From Prosapia bicincta (lineage: Eukaryota > Arthropoda > Insecta > Hemiptera > Cercopidae), in NCBI GenBank assembly GCA_036971475.1, contig JBAIZL010000008.1:29769719-29833718 (forward strand): a stretch of 64,000 bases of DNA, read 5' to 3'. The notes under the pieces were generated by a model. That model was given only the letters and a program-made list of their open reading frames with translations. It made no database searches and was not told the origin of the DNA. Of this stretch, positions 14,301-26,499 are shown in pieces. The position numbers and the translations under genes were made by a program. The first letter of the stretch is position 1; each line of letters opens with the position of its first letter.

Positions 14301-17300
14301 TTTACTGTTGTATATTAAACGTAGTTAGTAGACCGCTACACTCTACGCATAGAGAGTTGGTCGTTACATCCTACGCTTAGTGGGTTGGTCATAATATTCT
14401 ACGTTTAGTGAGTTGGATGTTACACTCACCGCTTAGTGAGTTGACTGTTGTATATTAAGCTTAGTTAGTAGACCGCTACACTCTACGCATAGAGAGTTGG
14501 TCGTTACATCCTACGCTTAGTGGGTTGGTCATAATATTCTACGTTTAGTGAGTTGGATGTTACACTCACCGCTTAGTGAGTTGACTGTTGTATATTAAGC
14601 TTAGTTAGTAGACCGCTACACTCTACGCATAGAGAGTTGGTCGTTACATCCTACGCTTAGTGGGTTGGTCATAATATTCTACGTTTAGTGAGTTGGATGT
14701 TACACTCCCCGCTTAGTGAGTTTACTGTTATATTTTAAGCTTAGTTAGTAGACCGCTACACTATACGCATAGAGAGTTGGTCGTTACATCCTACGCTTAG
14801 TGGGTTGGTCATAATATTCTACGTTTAGTGAGTTGGACGTTACACTCACCGCTTAGTGAGTTTACTGTTATATTTTAAGCTCAGTTAGTAGACCGCTACA
14901 CTCTACGCATAGAGAGTTGGTCGTTACATCCTACGCTTAGTGGGTTGGTCATAATATTCTACGTTTAGTGAGATGGATGTTACACTCACCGCTTAGTGAG
15001 TTTACTGTTATATTTTGAGCTTAGTTAGTAGACCGCTACACTCTACGCATAGAGAGTTGGTCGTTACATCCTACGCTTAGTGGGTTGGTCATAATATTCT
15101 ACGTTTAGTGAGTTGGATGTTACACTCACCGCTTAGTGAGTTGACTGTTGTATATTAAGCTTAGTTAGTAGACCGCTACACTCTACGCATAGAGAGTTGT
15201 TCGTTACATCCTACGCTTAGTGGGTTGGTCATAATATTCTACGTTTAGTGAGTTGGATGTTACACTCACCGCTTAGTGAGTTGACTGTTGTATATTAAGC
15301 TTAGTTAGTAGACCGCTACACTCTACGCATAGAGAGTTGGTCGTTACATCCTACGCTTAGTGGGTTGGTCATAATATTCTACGTTTAGTGAGTTGGATGT
15401 TACACTCACCGCTTAGTGAGTTGACTGTTGTATATTAAGCTTAGTTAGTAGACCGCTACACTCTACGCATAGAGAGTTGGTCGTTACATCCTACGCTTAG
15501 TGGGTTGGTCATAATATTCTACGTTTAGTGAGTTGGATGTTACACTCCCCGCTTAGTGAGTTTACTGTTATATTTTAAGCTTAGTTAGTAGACCGCTACA
15601 CTCTACGCATAGAGAGTTGGTCGTTACATCCTACGCTTAGTGGGTTGGTCATAATATTCTACGTTTAGTGAGTTGGACGTTACACTCACCGCTTAGTGAG
15701 TTTACTGTTATATTTTAAGCTTAGTTAGTAGACCGCTACACTCTACGCATAGAGAGTTGGTCGTTACATCCTACGCTTAGTGGGTTGGTCATAATATTCT
15801 ACGTTTAGTGAGATGGATGTTACACTCACCGCTTAGTGAGTTTACTGTTATATTTTGAGCTTAGTTAGTAGACCGCTACACTCTACGCATAGAGAGTTGG
15901 TCGTTACATCCTACGCTTAGTGGGTTGGTCATAATATTCTACGTTTAGTGAGTTGGATGTTACACTCCCCGCTTAGTGAGTTTACTGTTATATTTTAAGC
16001 TTAGTTAGTAGACCGCTACACTCTACGCATAGAGAGTTGGTCGTTACATCCTACGCTTAGTGGGTTGGTCATAATATTCTACGTTTAGTGAGTTGGACGT
16101 TACACTCACCGCTTAGTGAGTTTACTGTTATATTTTAAGCTTAGTTAGTAGACCGCTACACTCTACGCATAGAGAGTTGGTCGTTACATCCTACGCTTAA
16201 TGGGTTGGTCATAATATTCTACGTTTAGTGAGTTGGACGTTACACTCGCCGCTTAGTGAGTTTACTGTTATATTTTAAGCTTAGTTAGTAGACCGCTACA
16301 CTCTACGCATAGAGAGTTGGTCATTACATCCTACGCTTAGTGCGTTGGTCATAATATTCTACGCTTAGTGAGTTGGACGTTACACTCACCGCTTAGTGAG
16401 TTTACTGTTATATTTTAAGCTTAGTTAGTAGACCGCTACACTCTACGCATAGAGAGTTGGTCGTTACATCCTACGCTTAGTGGGTTGGTCATAATATTCT
16501 ATGTTTAGTGAGTTGGATGTTACACTCACCGCTTAGTGAGTTTACTGTTATATTTTGAGCTTAGTTAGTAGACCGCTACACTCTACGCATAGAGAGTTGG
16601 TCGTTACATCCTACGCTTAGTGGGTTGGTCATAATATTCTATGTTTAGTGAGTTGGATGTTACACTCACCGCTTAGTGAGTTGACTGTTGTATAATAAGC
16701 TTAGTTAGTAGACCACTACACTCTACGCATAGAGAGTTGGTCGTTACAACCTACGCTTAGTGGGTTGGTCATAATATTCTACGTTTAGTGAGTTGGATGT
16801 TACACTCACCGCTTAGTGAGTTGACTGTTGTATATTAAGCTTAGTTAGTAGACCGCTACACTCTACGCATAGAGAGTTGGTCGTTACATCCTACGCTTAG
16901 TGGGTTGGTCATAATATTCTACGTTTAGTGAGTTGGATGTTACACTCACTGCTTAGTGAGTTTACTGTTATATTTTGAGCTTAGTTAGTAGACCGCTACA
17001 CTCTACGCATAGAGAGTTGGTCGTTACATCCTACGCTTAGTGGGTTGGTCATAATATTCTACGTTTAGTGAGTTGGATGTTACACTCACCGCTTAGTGAG
17101 TTTACTGTTATATTTTGAGCTTAGTTAGTAGACCGCTACACTCTACGCATAGAGAGTTGGTCTTTACATCCTACGTTTAGTGGGTTGGTCATAATATTCT
17201 ACGTTTAGTGAGTTGGATGTTACACTCACCGCTTAGTGAGCTGACTGTTATATATTAAGCTTAGTTAGTAGACCGCTACACTCTACGCATAGAGAGTTGG

Positions 17301-17600
17301 TCGTTACATCCTACGCTTAGTGGGTTGGTCATAATATTCTACGTTTAGTGAGTTGGATGTTACACTCACCGCTTAGTGAGTTGACTGTTATATATTAAGC
17401 TTAGTTAGTAGACCGCTACACTCTACGCATAGAGAGTTGGTCGTTACATCCTACGCTTATTGGGTTGGTCATAATATTCTACGTTTAGTGAGTTGGATGT
17501 TACACTCACCGCTTAGTGAGTTGACTGTTATATATTAAGCTTAGTTAGTAGACCGCTACACTCTACGCATAGAGAGTTGGTCGTTACATCCTACGCTTAG
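11340..17600. repeat. Long-range higher-order duplications within the 140-bp satellite
   Basis: Rare variants show fixed offsets. TCATTACATCC with TGCGTTGG occurs at 11857 and 16321 (4464 bp). GTATAATAAGC with GACCACTAC and TACAACC occurs near 12231, 13195 and 16695 (964 and 3500 bp). The 3500-bp offset is 25 units; 964 bp is seven units minus 16 bp, and 4464 is 32 units minus 16. The 16-bp phase break at about 12936 is therefore the junction of a 964-bp out-of-register duplication nested in a larger one. Confidence 0.8.
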
Positions 17601-18009
17601 TGGGTTGGTCATAATATTCTACGTTTAGTGAGTTGGATGTTACACTCACCGCTTAGTGAGCTGACTGTTATATATTAAGCTTAGTTAGTAGACCGCTACA
17701 CTCTACGCATAGAGAGTTGGTCGTTACATCCTACGCTTAGTGGGTTGGTCATAATATTCTACGTTTAGTGAGTTGGATGTTACACTCACCGCTTAGTGAG
17801 TTGACTGCTATATTTCAAGCTTAGTAAGTAGGCCTTTACACTCTACGATTAGAGTGTTGGCCCTTACATTCCACGGTTAGTTGGTTGGCAGTAATATTCT
17901 ACGTTTAGTGAGTTAAGACGTTACACTCTACGCTTAGTGAGTTGTCCGTTTCCTTCGGCACTTAGTGAGTTGGCAGTTATATTTTTATCTTAGAAAGTAA
18001 GCCAAATTA

Positions 18010-19150
18010 AGTAAAGATTGTTTCGGTAAAAGTGAAGAAATTGTTGAAATTTCGATGCTTTCAAACCTACGTCTTTCTAACATTAAAAACTTAACGTTGT
18101 TTTACACTTCAATATATTCTAATTTTGGAATCATATTGCTTAGTTGATAAAGTTGAATTTATGATATATTTCTCAGTAAAATTTACGACGTTTTTTAAAA
18201 TGAAAATGAGTTATTTAGCTAATTAATGTACGTGTTTATGACCTATTGTTAAAAACACAGATAACTATTTCAGCTTAATTGGACATCGGGAAATCATTAG
18301 ATATTTTTTATGCTACAAGTTTTAACCTATACAGCCTAAAAAGATCAAACAATTATTGACAATAATAGTTTAGATTTTTTTTACAGTAGGCACATATTTT
18401 TAAAAATGCATGTTACATACATGAAACACATGAAAGTGTATAACACCCAGAACGTTTCCTAATTAAATGTATATTAAATAAAACACTCATACTAATAAAA
18501 CAACAATTTATTTCTAACTTGAAGCCAAACGAAAAAGTAGAGATTTGAAGGTACAGGCTGACTCGGGCAGAAATTTGTGTTCAGTTACATTTGACGTCGT
18601 AGAATTAAATTGTGTGACTTAACCCAATTAAATATTTTTTTGCACCCAACATTGTTTGTAACCAAAATACGCTAATTTAATTTGAACTTTAAAAAGACAT
18701 CAATTTAACCACGTAATTGAGAATTAATAAAGAAAATGTAACCAATTCTTTCCTATTTATTATGCAATTCGGCTTCTTGCACGTTAATTTGATAAACTGT
18801 TTTTTTTCTACTTCGGTTTTTTAAAATTTCTTCAAATGAATTGGTTAAGTCCGTCTCTAGATTTGTACAGATTGCAAGAATTATACGTAACTATCACACC
18901 ATATAGCCTTCTACATATACATTACCACGACACTTGTAATTGTGCCATTGCTCATATCCATTAATAAAACAATCACTTTAATAAACGGAAACTACAGATC
19001 GTAATCAACGAGCACCACAACATTTACATGCTCAATTGAAAATTAAATTGACTTTTTAGGCCTAACATAAAAATCATAATGATTATTAAGAAACTAAAAT
19101 GATTTTTCAGTTTAGGAAAATTCTAAAATATGTTATGGTATTTCAAAAGG
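18010..19150. other. Spacer between two satellite arrays
   Basis: AT-rich and without an open frame of note. Its first part (18066-18250) is a direct copy of the DNA left of the 140-bp array (7860-8060). The rest shows nothing I recognise. Confidence 0.6.
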
Positions 19151-22100
19151 CTGTGATACATTCTACGTTTACTAAGTTTTTCGTTACATTCTACGCTTAT
19201 AGAGTAGTCTGTTACATTCAACATTAAGTGATTCTACCCTTAGTGAGTTAGCCGTTACATTCTATTTCTAGCGAGTTGGCAGTTAGTTTTTACGCGTAGT
19301 GAGTTGCAGTTACATTCTACGCTTAGCAAATTGGCAATGATATTTAACGCTTAGTGAGTTGACAGTTACATGCTACGCTTAGCGAGTTGACAGTTACATT
19401 CAAGGCTTAGTGAGTTGACAGTTACATTCTACGCTTAGCGAGTTGACAGTTACATTCTACGCTTAGCGAGTTGGCAACTATATTCAACGCTTAGTGAGTT
19501 GACAGTTACATGCTACGCTTAGCGAGTTGACAGTTACATTCAACGCTTAGTGAGTTGACAGTTAGGCCTATATGCTACGCTTAGCGAGTTGACAGTTACA
19601 TTCAACGCTTAGTGAGTTGACAGTTACATGCTACACTTAGCGAGTTGACAGTTACATTCAACGCTTAGTGAGTTGACAGTTACATGCTACGCTTAGCGAG
19701 TTGACAGTTACATTCAACGCTTAGTGAGTTTGACAGTTACATGCTACGCTTAGCGAGTTGACAGTTACATTCAACGCTTAGTGAGTTTGACAGTTACATT
19801 CAACGCTTAGCGAGTTGACAGTTACATCCAACGCTTTACAAGTTAACGGTTTCGTTATACGCTTAGCGAGGTTGGGAGCTACATCCAACACTTTGTGATT
19901 TAACCGGTAAACTCTATGCTTAATGAATTAGCTCTTACATTCTACGCTTAGTGATTTGGCAGTTGTATTATACGCTTAGCGAGTTGGCAGTCACATTCTA
20001 CGCTTAGCGAGTTGACAGTTACATTCAACGCTTAGTGAGTTGACAGTTACATGCTACGCTTAGCGAGTTGACAGTTACATTCAACGCTTAGTGAGTTGAC
20101 AGTTACATGCTACGCTTAGCGAGTTGACAGTTACATTCAACGCTTAGTGAGTTGACAGTTACATGCTACGCTTAGCGAGTTGACAGTTACATTCAACGCT
20201 TAGTGAGTTTGACAGTTACATTCAACGCTTAGCGAGTTGACAGTTACATCCAACGCTTTACAAGTTAACGGTTTCGTTATACGCTTAGCGAGGTTGGGAG
20301 CTACATCCGACACTTTGTGATTTAACCGGTAAACTCTATGCTTAATGAATTAGCTCTTACATTCTACGCTTAGTGATTTGGCAGTTGTATTATACGCTTA
20401 GCGAGTTGGCAGTCACATTCTACGCTTAGCGAGTTGACAGTTACATTCAACGCTTAGTGAGTTGACAGTTACATGCTACGCTTAGCGAGTTGACAGTTAC
20501 ATTCAACGCTTAGTGAGTTGACAGTTACATGCTACGCTTAGCGAGTTGACAGTTACATTTAACGCTTAGTGAGTTGACAGTTACATGCTACGCTTAGCGA
20601 GTTGACAGTTACATTCAACGCTTTACAAGTTAACGGTTTCGTTATACGCTTAGCGAGGTTGGGAGCTACATCCGACACTTTGTGATTTAACCGGTAAACT
20701 CTATGCTTAATGAATTAGCTCTTATATTCTATGCTAAGCGAGTTGGCAGTTACATTTTGAGCTTAGTAAATATGACATTACAACCTACGCTTAGTGGGTT
20801 GTCCGTTATATTCTACGTTTAGTGAGTTGGGCGTTACATTCTACGCTTAGTGATTTAGCAGTTGTATTATACGCTTAGCGAGTTGGCAGTCACATTCTAC
20901 GCTTAGCGAGTTGGCAATTATATTCAACGCTTAGTTAGTTGACAGTTACATGCTACGCTTAGCGAGTTGAAAGTTACATTCAACGCTTTACAAGTTAACG
21001 GTTTCGTTATACGCTTAGCGAAGTTGGGAGCTACATCCGACACTTTGTGATTAAACCAGTAAACTCTATGCTTAATGAATTAGCTCTTATATTCTATGCT
21101 AAGCGAGTTGCCAGTTACATTTTGAGCTTAGTAAATATGACATTACAACCTACGCTTAGTGGGTTGTCCGTTATATTCTACGTTTAGTGAGTTGGGCGTT
21201 ACATTCTACGCTTAGTGATTTAGCAGTTGTATTATACGCTTAGCGAGTTGGCAGTCACATTCTACGCTTAGCGAGTTGGCAATTATATTCAACGCTTAGT
21301 TAGTTGACAGTTACATGCTACGCTTAGCGAGTTGACAGTTACATTCAACGCTTAGTGAGTTGACAGTTACATGCTACACTTAGCGAGTTGACAGTTACAT
21401 TCAACGCTTAGTGAGTTGACAGTTACATGCTACGCTTAGCGAGTTGACAGTTACATTCAACGCTTAGTGAGTTTGACAGTTACATGCTACGCTTAGCGAG
21501 TTGACAGTTACATTCAACGCTTAGTGAGTTTGACAGTTACATTCAACGCTTAGCGAGTTGACAGTTACATCCAACGCTTTACAAGTTAACGGTTTCGTTA
21601 TACGCTTAGCGAGGTTGGGAGCTACATCCAACACTTTGTGATTTAACCGGTAAACTCTATGCTTAATGAATTAGCTCTTACATTCTACGCTTAGTGATTT
21701 GGCAGTTGTATTATACGCTTAGCGAGTTGGCAGTCACATTCTACGCTTAGCGAGTTGACAGTTACATTCAACGCTTAGTGAGTTGACAGTTACATGCTAC
21801 GCTTAGCGAGTTGACAGTTACATTCAACGCTTAGTGAGTTGACAGTTACATGCTACGCTTAGCGAGTTGACAGTTACATTCAACGCTTAGTGAGTTGACA
21901 GTTACATGCTACGCTTAGCGAGTTGACAGTTACATTCAACGCTTAGTGAGTTTGACAGTTACATTCAACGCTTAGCGAGTTGACAGTTACATCCAACGCT
22001 TTACAAGTTAACGGTTTCGTTATACGCTTAGCGAGGTTGGGAGCTACATCCGACACTTTGTGATTTAACCGGTAAACTCTATGCTTAATGAATTAGCTCT

Positions 22101-23430
22101 TACATTCTACGCTTAGTGATTTGGCAGTTGTATTATACGCTTAGCGAGTTGGCAGTCACATTCTACGCTTAGCGAGTTGACAGTTACATTCAACGCTTAG
22201 TGAGTTGACAGTTACATGCTACGCTTAGCGAGTTGACAGTTACATTCAACGCTTAGTGAGTTGACAGTTACATGCTACGCTTAGCGAGTTGACAGTTACA
22301 TTTAACGCTTAGTGAGTTGACAGTTACATGCTACGCTTAGCGAGTTGACAGTTACATTCAACGCTTTACAAGTTAACGGTTTCGTTATACGCTTAGCGAG
22401 GTTGGGAGCTACATCCGACACTTTGTGATTTAACCGGTAAACTCTATGCTTAATGAATTAGCTCTTATATTCTATGCTAAGCGAGTTGGCAGTTACATTT
22501 TGAGCTTAGTAAATATGACATTACAACCTACGCTTAGTGGGTTGGCCGTTATATTCTACGTTTAGTGAGTTGGGCGTTACATTCTACGCTTAGTGATTTA
22601 GCAGTTGTATTATACGCTTAGCGAGTTGGCAGTCACATTCTACGCTTAGCGAGTTGGCAATTATATTCAACGCTTAGTTAGTTGACAGTTACATGCTACG
22701 CTTAGCGAGTTTAAAGTTACATTCAACGCTTTACAAGTTAACGGTTTCGTTATACGCTTAGCGAAGTTGGGAGCTACATCCGACACTTTGTGATTAAACC
22801 GGTAAACTCTATGCTTAATGAATTAGCTCTTATATTCTATGCTAAGCGAGTTGCCAGTTACATTTTGAGCTTAGTAAATATGACATTACAACCTACGCTT
22901 AGTGGGTTGTCCGTTATATTCTACGTTTAGTGAGTTGGGCGTTACATTCTACGCTTAGTGATTTAGCAGTTGTATTATACGCTTAGCGAGTTGGCAGTCA
23001 CATTCTACGCTTAGCGAGTTGGCAATTATATTCAACGCTTAGTTAGTTGACAGTTACATGCTACGCTTAGCGAGTTGACAGTTACATTCAACGCTTTACA
23101 AGTTAACGGTTTCGTTATACGCTTAGCGAGGTTGGGAGCTACATCCGACACTTTGTGATTAAACCGGTAAACTCTATGCTTAATGAATTAGCTCTTACAT
23201 TCTATGCTAAGCGAGTTGCCAGTTACATTCTACGCTTAGTGAGTTGACAATTATGTTCAACGCTTAGTGAGTCGATAGTTACATGCTACGCTTAGCGAGT
23301 TGACAGTTACATTCAACGCTATGTGATTTGGCAGTTGTATTATACTCTTAGCGAGTTGACAGTCACATTTTACGCTTAGCGAGTTGGCAGTTACAATTAA
23401 CGCTTAATGAATCGGCCCTTACATTCGATT
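19150..23430. repeat. 28-bp satellite array related to the 140-bp satellite
   Basis: The basic unit is 28 bp, alternating GACAGTTACATGCTACGC-type and GACAGTTACATTCAACGC-type monomers separated by TTAGCGAGTT or TTAGTGAGTT. The same core (ACGCTTAGTGAGTT) is the building block of the 140-bp satellite, so both arrays descend from one 28-bp repeat. Less regular blocks containing AGTTAACGGTTTCGTTATAC recur nine times at 365- to 591-bp intervals. The array ends at the start of the LINE. Confidence 0.95.
19610..23095. repeat. 1743-bp tandem duplication inside the 28-bp array
   Basis: AGTTAACGG anchors at 19841, 20263, 20628 and 20993 reappear at 21584, 22006, 22371 and 22736, each exactly 1743 bp later. 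The variant ATGCTACACTTAGC at about 19628 also recurs 1743 bp on. The absence of any indel between copies suggests a recent event. Confidence 0.88.
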
Positions 23431-23439
23431 CCTGATACG

Positions 23440-24219
23440 ATGGATGGCCTAAAATTATTTATGGAACCTACAAGTACGTCAAATGGTATTAGTTTAAAGA
23501 GGAACCGCCAGGATTCACCTAACGGGCATAAAGTTGATTATGGGAGTAAAATGTTGATGATGGCAATGTTACCGACATTGCCATTACCAAAATATTTAAT
23601 ATTTTCATGTGTAGAAGAAAGAAAAGATCTTACGAAAAATTATCCCTTACTTATTAATAAGGCGATTACTGCCTGTGCTAGAGGTCCAGAATCGTCTATT
23701 AAAAACATTGAAAATAGAACACTGCATATCGAAACATGTAGTGAGAGGGAAACGAGTTCTATTTTAAAAATGACCTCTCTTTTTGATATGGACAAGTTAT
23801 CTGTGGCTCCCTATAGATTTTTGAATTTCTCAAAGGAGGTCATCACCTGTAGATATCTGATGTACGTTCCTATTAACGAAATTAAATCTGAACTGTCGTA
23901 TCAGTCAGTTATGGATGTTGAGCCAATTATGAAGATGTACAAAAGAGGAAAAGTATTAACTGCCTCTTTTATTGTCTCTCTTAGCAAATCGGAGATACCA
24001 CATTTTATACATGCAGGTTATCAAAGGCTTTCAGTGACGCCGTATGTGGTTAAACCTCGGCGATGTTTTAGACGTCAGAGCTTTGGGCTCATTAGTTCTT
24101 TCTCTAAGCAGGGTGTATGCGGTCAGTGTAGCGATGAAGGTCATGATGAAAAGGATGGGATTGTTGATGAACACCCAGCGCGATCTTTTAACTGTCTAAC
24201 CTTTAAGAAGTGGAAGTAA
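23440..24219 (+). pseudogene. LINE ORF1 (gag-like RNA-binding protein), Jockey clade
   Basis: I place the start at the ATG beginning MDGLKLF (23440); the 11 codons before it are satellite sequence. The 259-residue frame shows the usual layout of insect Jockey ORF1: a low-complexity N-terminus, a middle RNA-recognition-like segment, then a degenerate zinc-knuckle region near the end (CGQCSDEGHD followed by HPARSFNC and KKWK, about 24118-24216). Family members bind element RNA and help target it. After the TAA at 24217-24219 the same protein type continues (RRIYFAEAIKKFKA, then HTYAAIL) to about 24325, so that stop and later ones are mutations. At least one expected knuckle cysteine is missing. 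It is certainly a retrotransposon protein relic; the exact clade is inference. Confidence 0.82.
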
Positions 24220-24802
24220 ATCCTTGGCGTTATAGCTAAGAGGAGGATATATTTTGCTGAGGCTATCAAAAAGTTTAAAGCATCCCAATCGAATCATACC
24301 TATGCTGCTATTTTGATCGCTACATAGTTGTCGTGCTCGAAGTGTGCCGACCTCCTTAGGAAAATTAGAATTCTAACCGACCAGGTTACACGCTTACTGT
24401 CGTTAGTCAAATGTGGCCAATCTTTGAACATTGCAGGGAGGACCTGCAAAGACGTCATCTAGGAGGTAGAAGATTTCCCTCTTCTACCGAGCTCTTCCGC
24501 GGTGGGGATGGGTGACAAAGCAAATCTTTGACCAAGACGAGTGTCTTCGAACAAAGTAAATCACCTAATACTAGTAATCCCAAATTGGTTAATCGAAGAG
24601 ATAGCGAAAACGTGCATATATTTTCCATACAATATCGGGTGCTGAAAAATCTATTATCAAAGGAGAGCATAGGAGATTCGCCCGTTCTAAATCTTAAACC
24701 TCCTCAGATTCCATCCCCGAGCAGGTGGATATGGAAACTGATGATTCAAAACCTGAGACCTCTGGGAACGTTCCAGATTATAAAACAGATAGCGCCAAAT
24801 AA
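24220..24802 (+). pseudogene. Degenerate C-terminal part of LINE ORF1
   Basis: Immediately after the ORF1 stop, frame-matched sequence reads as the expected continuation (FAEAIKKFKASQSNHTYAAI). A serine-rich, poorly conserved tail follows (frame 24528-24827), as Jockey ORF1 proteins have before ORF2. Stops (for example near 24325) and frame changes break it. Confidence 0.6.
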
Positions 24803-25490
24803 ATGTCTTCGTTTTGCAAGTCTGTGATACAACAGAACGTCAACTGTGTTAGAGGTCATATAGAATATCTAAAGGTACTCTTGCGAGACGTGTACCCAAT
24901 GTTCACATGTCTACAAGAGACACATATTCACGAGTCGCACAATTTCCATGTAAGGTCCGACTTATTTCAATTTCAATTTTTAGATCCGACTTCGTTACAG
25001 AAGATCGAGCTAGAGATAGCGTAGCCATCCTAGCCCGTGACTATATCGATGCGATATATCTAAACTTAGTAACCCCTTTAAAAGCAGTAGCCATCTAAAC
25101 AGATATCCTGTTTAAGTTCACTATGTGTTGTGTCTATTTTCCATCTAGTGACAATCTTCGACAAAGTGATTTAGTGGACTTAATAAGCCAAGTACCGCCT
25201 CCGTTCTTGTTATTATGTGATTTTAATGCACACCATTTTTAGTGGACATCTTCGAATTGCAACTCTCTAGGTAAACTTGTGCAGAGTATAAGAACGGAAC
25301 TAACCTTGTGCCTGCTAAATGATGGTTCTGCCACTCATTTAGCAGGTCTACTGATGGATAGACCGCTGTTGACCTATCTTTCTGAAGTCTACTTCTGGCT
25401 ACAAAATGCACTCCCTTCTCTATTGGGGAATTGGAGTCAGCTATCTCGTCCACGAAGGATTCAGCACCGTTGCATGTTTTATGATTAAAC
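24803..25490 (+). pseudogene. LINE ORF2 endonuclease domain (exonuclease-endonuclease-phosphatase fold)
   Basis: The domain nicks target DNA to prime reverse transcription. The ATG at 24803 starts MSSFCKSVIQQNVN, overlapping the end of the preceding frame. In order the sequence shows the N-terminal QNVN block (family QWN), CLQETHI with the metal-binding glutamate (about 24913), VAILARDYI after a frameshift near 25010, YFPSSD (about 25135), LLLCDFNAHH (about 25206; the family has LLGDFNAHH) and LLNDGSATHL (about 25311). These are the expected landmarks of Jockey-type endonucleases. In-frame stops occur at about 25096 and 25240. At least two frames are needed to read the whole domain, so it is dead. 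Confidence 0.85.
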
Positions 25491-26067
25491 ATCTACGTTA
25501 TTAACGAAGCTATTCCTCCTTCGTATACAAAACCGTTAATTCGAGGAGCAGTGTTTTCCGAAGCATGGTTAGAAGCAACACTGATTCCTCCTTTTAAAAC
25601 CAATTCTAGTAGTTATAGACCTATATCCAGCAAAGTTTTTTTTATTACCGCCAAGCGGTTTATAAAAGTAATTCAGCCAAATTAGTTGCTAATTTTAATA
25701 GTCGCCGAGAGCAGCACAGTCCCCGTTCATAAACTGCTGATTGCTACAAACCTGATTTTTCTGAACCTTTTTAAAATAAAGATCAAGTTAAGTTGAGTCG
25801 ATTAGCAAGAGTTGAACAGAGAGTGTCATAAAGGTACTAGGCAGGGAAAGCCTGTTTAGCTGGAGACTGCGGAGATTTCTTCTGATCGATCCGACGTACC
25901 CCCAAGGAATCCAGCTACTCGAAGGTAACCTCCTTCATTTACAAGACTATGGCACAAACTAAATATTTTAAATCTTTGAAATTTTGTATATATATTAGGT
26001 AGCACTTCACCCACGGTCCCAGGAGGGTTATTTATCAAAATTCCTTTAAGGGAGAGACATTCTCAAC
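25491..26067 (+). pseudogene. LINE ORF2 linker and start of the reverse transcriptase, before the hAT insertion
   Basis: Segments such as VFSEAWLEATLIPPFK followed by SSSYRPIS (about 25550-25640) match the region before RT motif 1 in Jockey-type elements, where the family reads YRPISLTS. The remainder is heavily mutated. The reading is broken at 26067 by the hAT element; RT sequence resumes after 28595. Confidence 0.6.
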
Positions 26068-26383
26068 CATGGGTGTCTAAACTATGTCCGTTTGAGGGCT
26101 ACATTGCAAACACTAAATTTTTTAGGGCCCACAGATACAATATTTTTTTAACAAAATTAAATACAAATTAACTCTATGTATTTTTAATAAAATAAATTAA
26201 CTTCTTCTTATTATATATCATTTTAAATAGATATGTAAAGGTACATATTTATTTTAATTTTTTTAAAGTTTCGTTTCATTTGGTTTGGATTTCATAAACA
26301 TAAGAAAATTCCAAATTAATGAGATGGGTGAATTTGTTTTTGTTGAAGAACCAAATCTGTTGGTTATATACTGTTAGCCCTTT

Positions 26384-26387
<4 letters not shown>

Positions 26388-26441
<54 letters not shown>
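26388..26441. repeat. (TA)n microsatellite inside the hAT element
   Basis: A TA run of about 54 bp between the left terminus and the end of the transposase remnant. Confidence 0.93.
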
Positions 26442-26443
<2 letters not shown>

Positions 26444-26499
26444 GACTCAATAGATGAGGTTACAACCCTGAATGTATTTTCAAGATGTTAGTGATCTTT

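Larger units (their letters stand above)
8070..17990. repeat. 140-bp satellite array (five 28-bp subrepeats per unit)
   Basis: From about 8300 the sequence repeats exactly every 140 bp for about 69 units. TTAGTAGACCGCTACACTCT marks each unit start (for example 8461, 8601, 8741). Each unit divides into five related 28-bp blocks beginning GTAGACCG, GTTGGTCG, GTTGGTCA, GTTGGATG and GTTTACTG; most end in a TTAGTG-type core. Both edges (8070-8320 and 17810-17990) are more diverged, as expected from unequal exchange. The one break in phase, 16 bp, lies at about 12934-12937. No gene is encoded. A centromeric or heterochromatic role is possible but cannot be shown here. Confidence 0.97.

Noticed and set aside
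19150..23430. Regular 28-bp repeats resembling a CRISPR array
   Set aside because: There are no unique spacers; the repeats are contiguous and degenerate, in a eukaryotic transposon-rich context.
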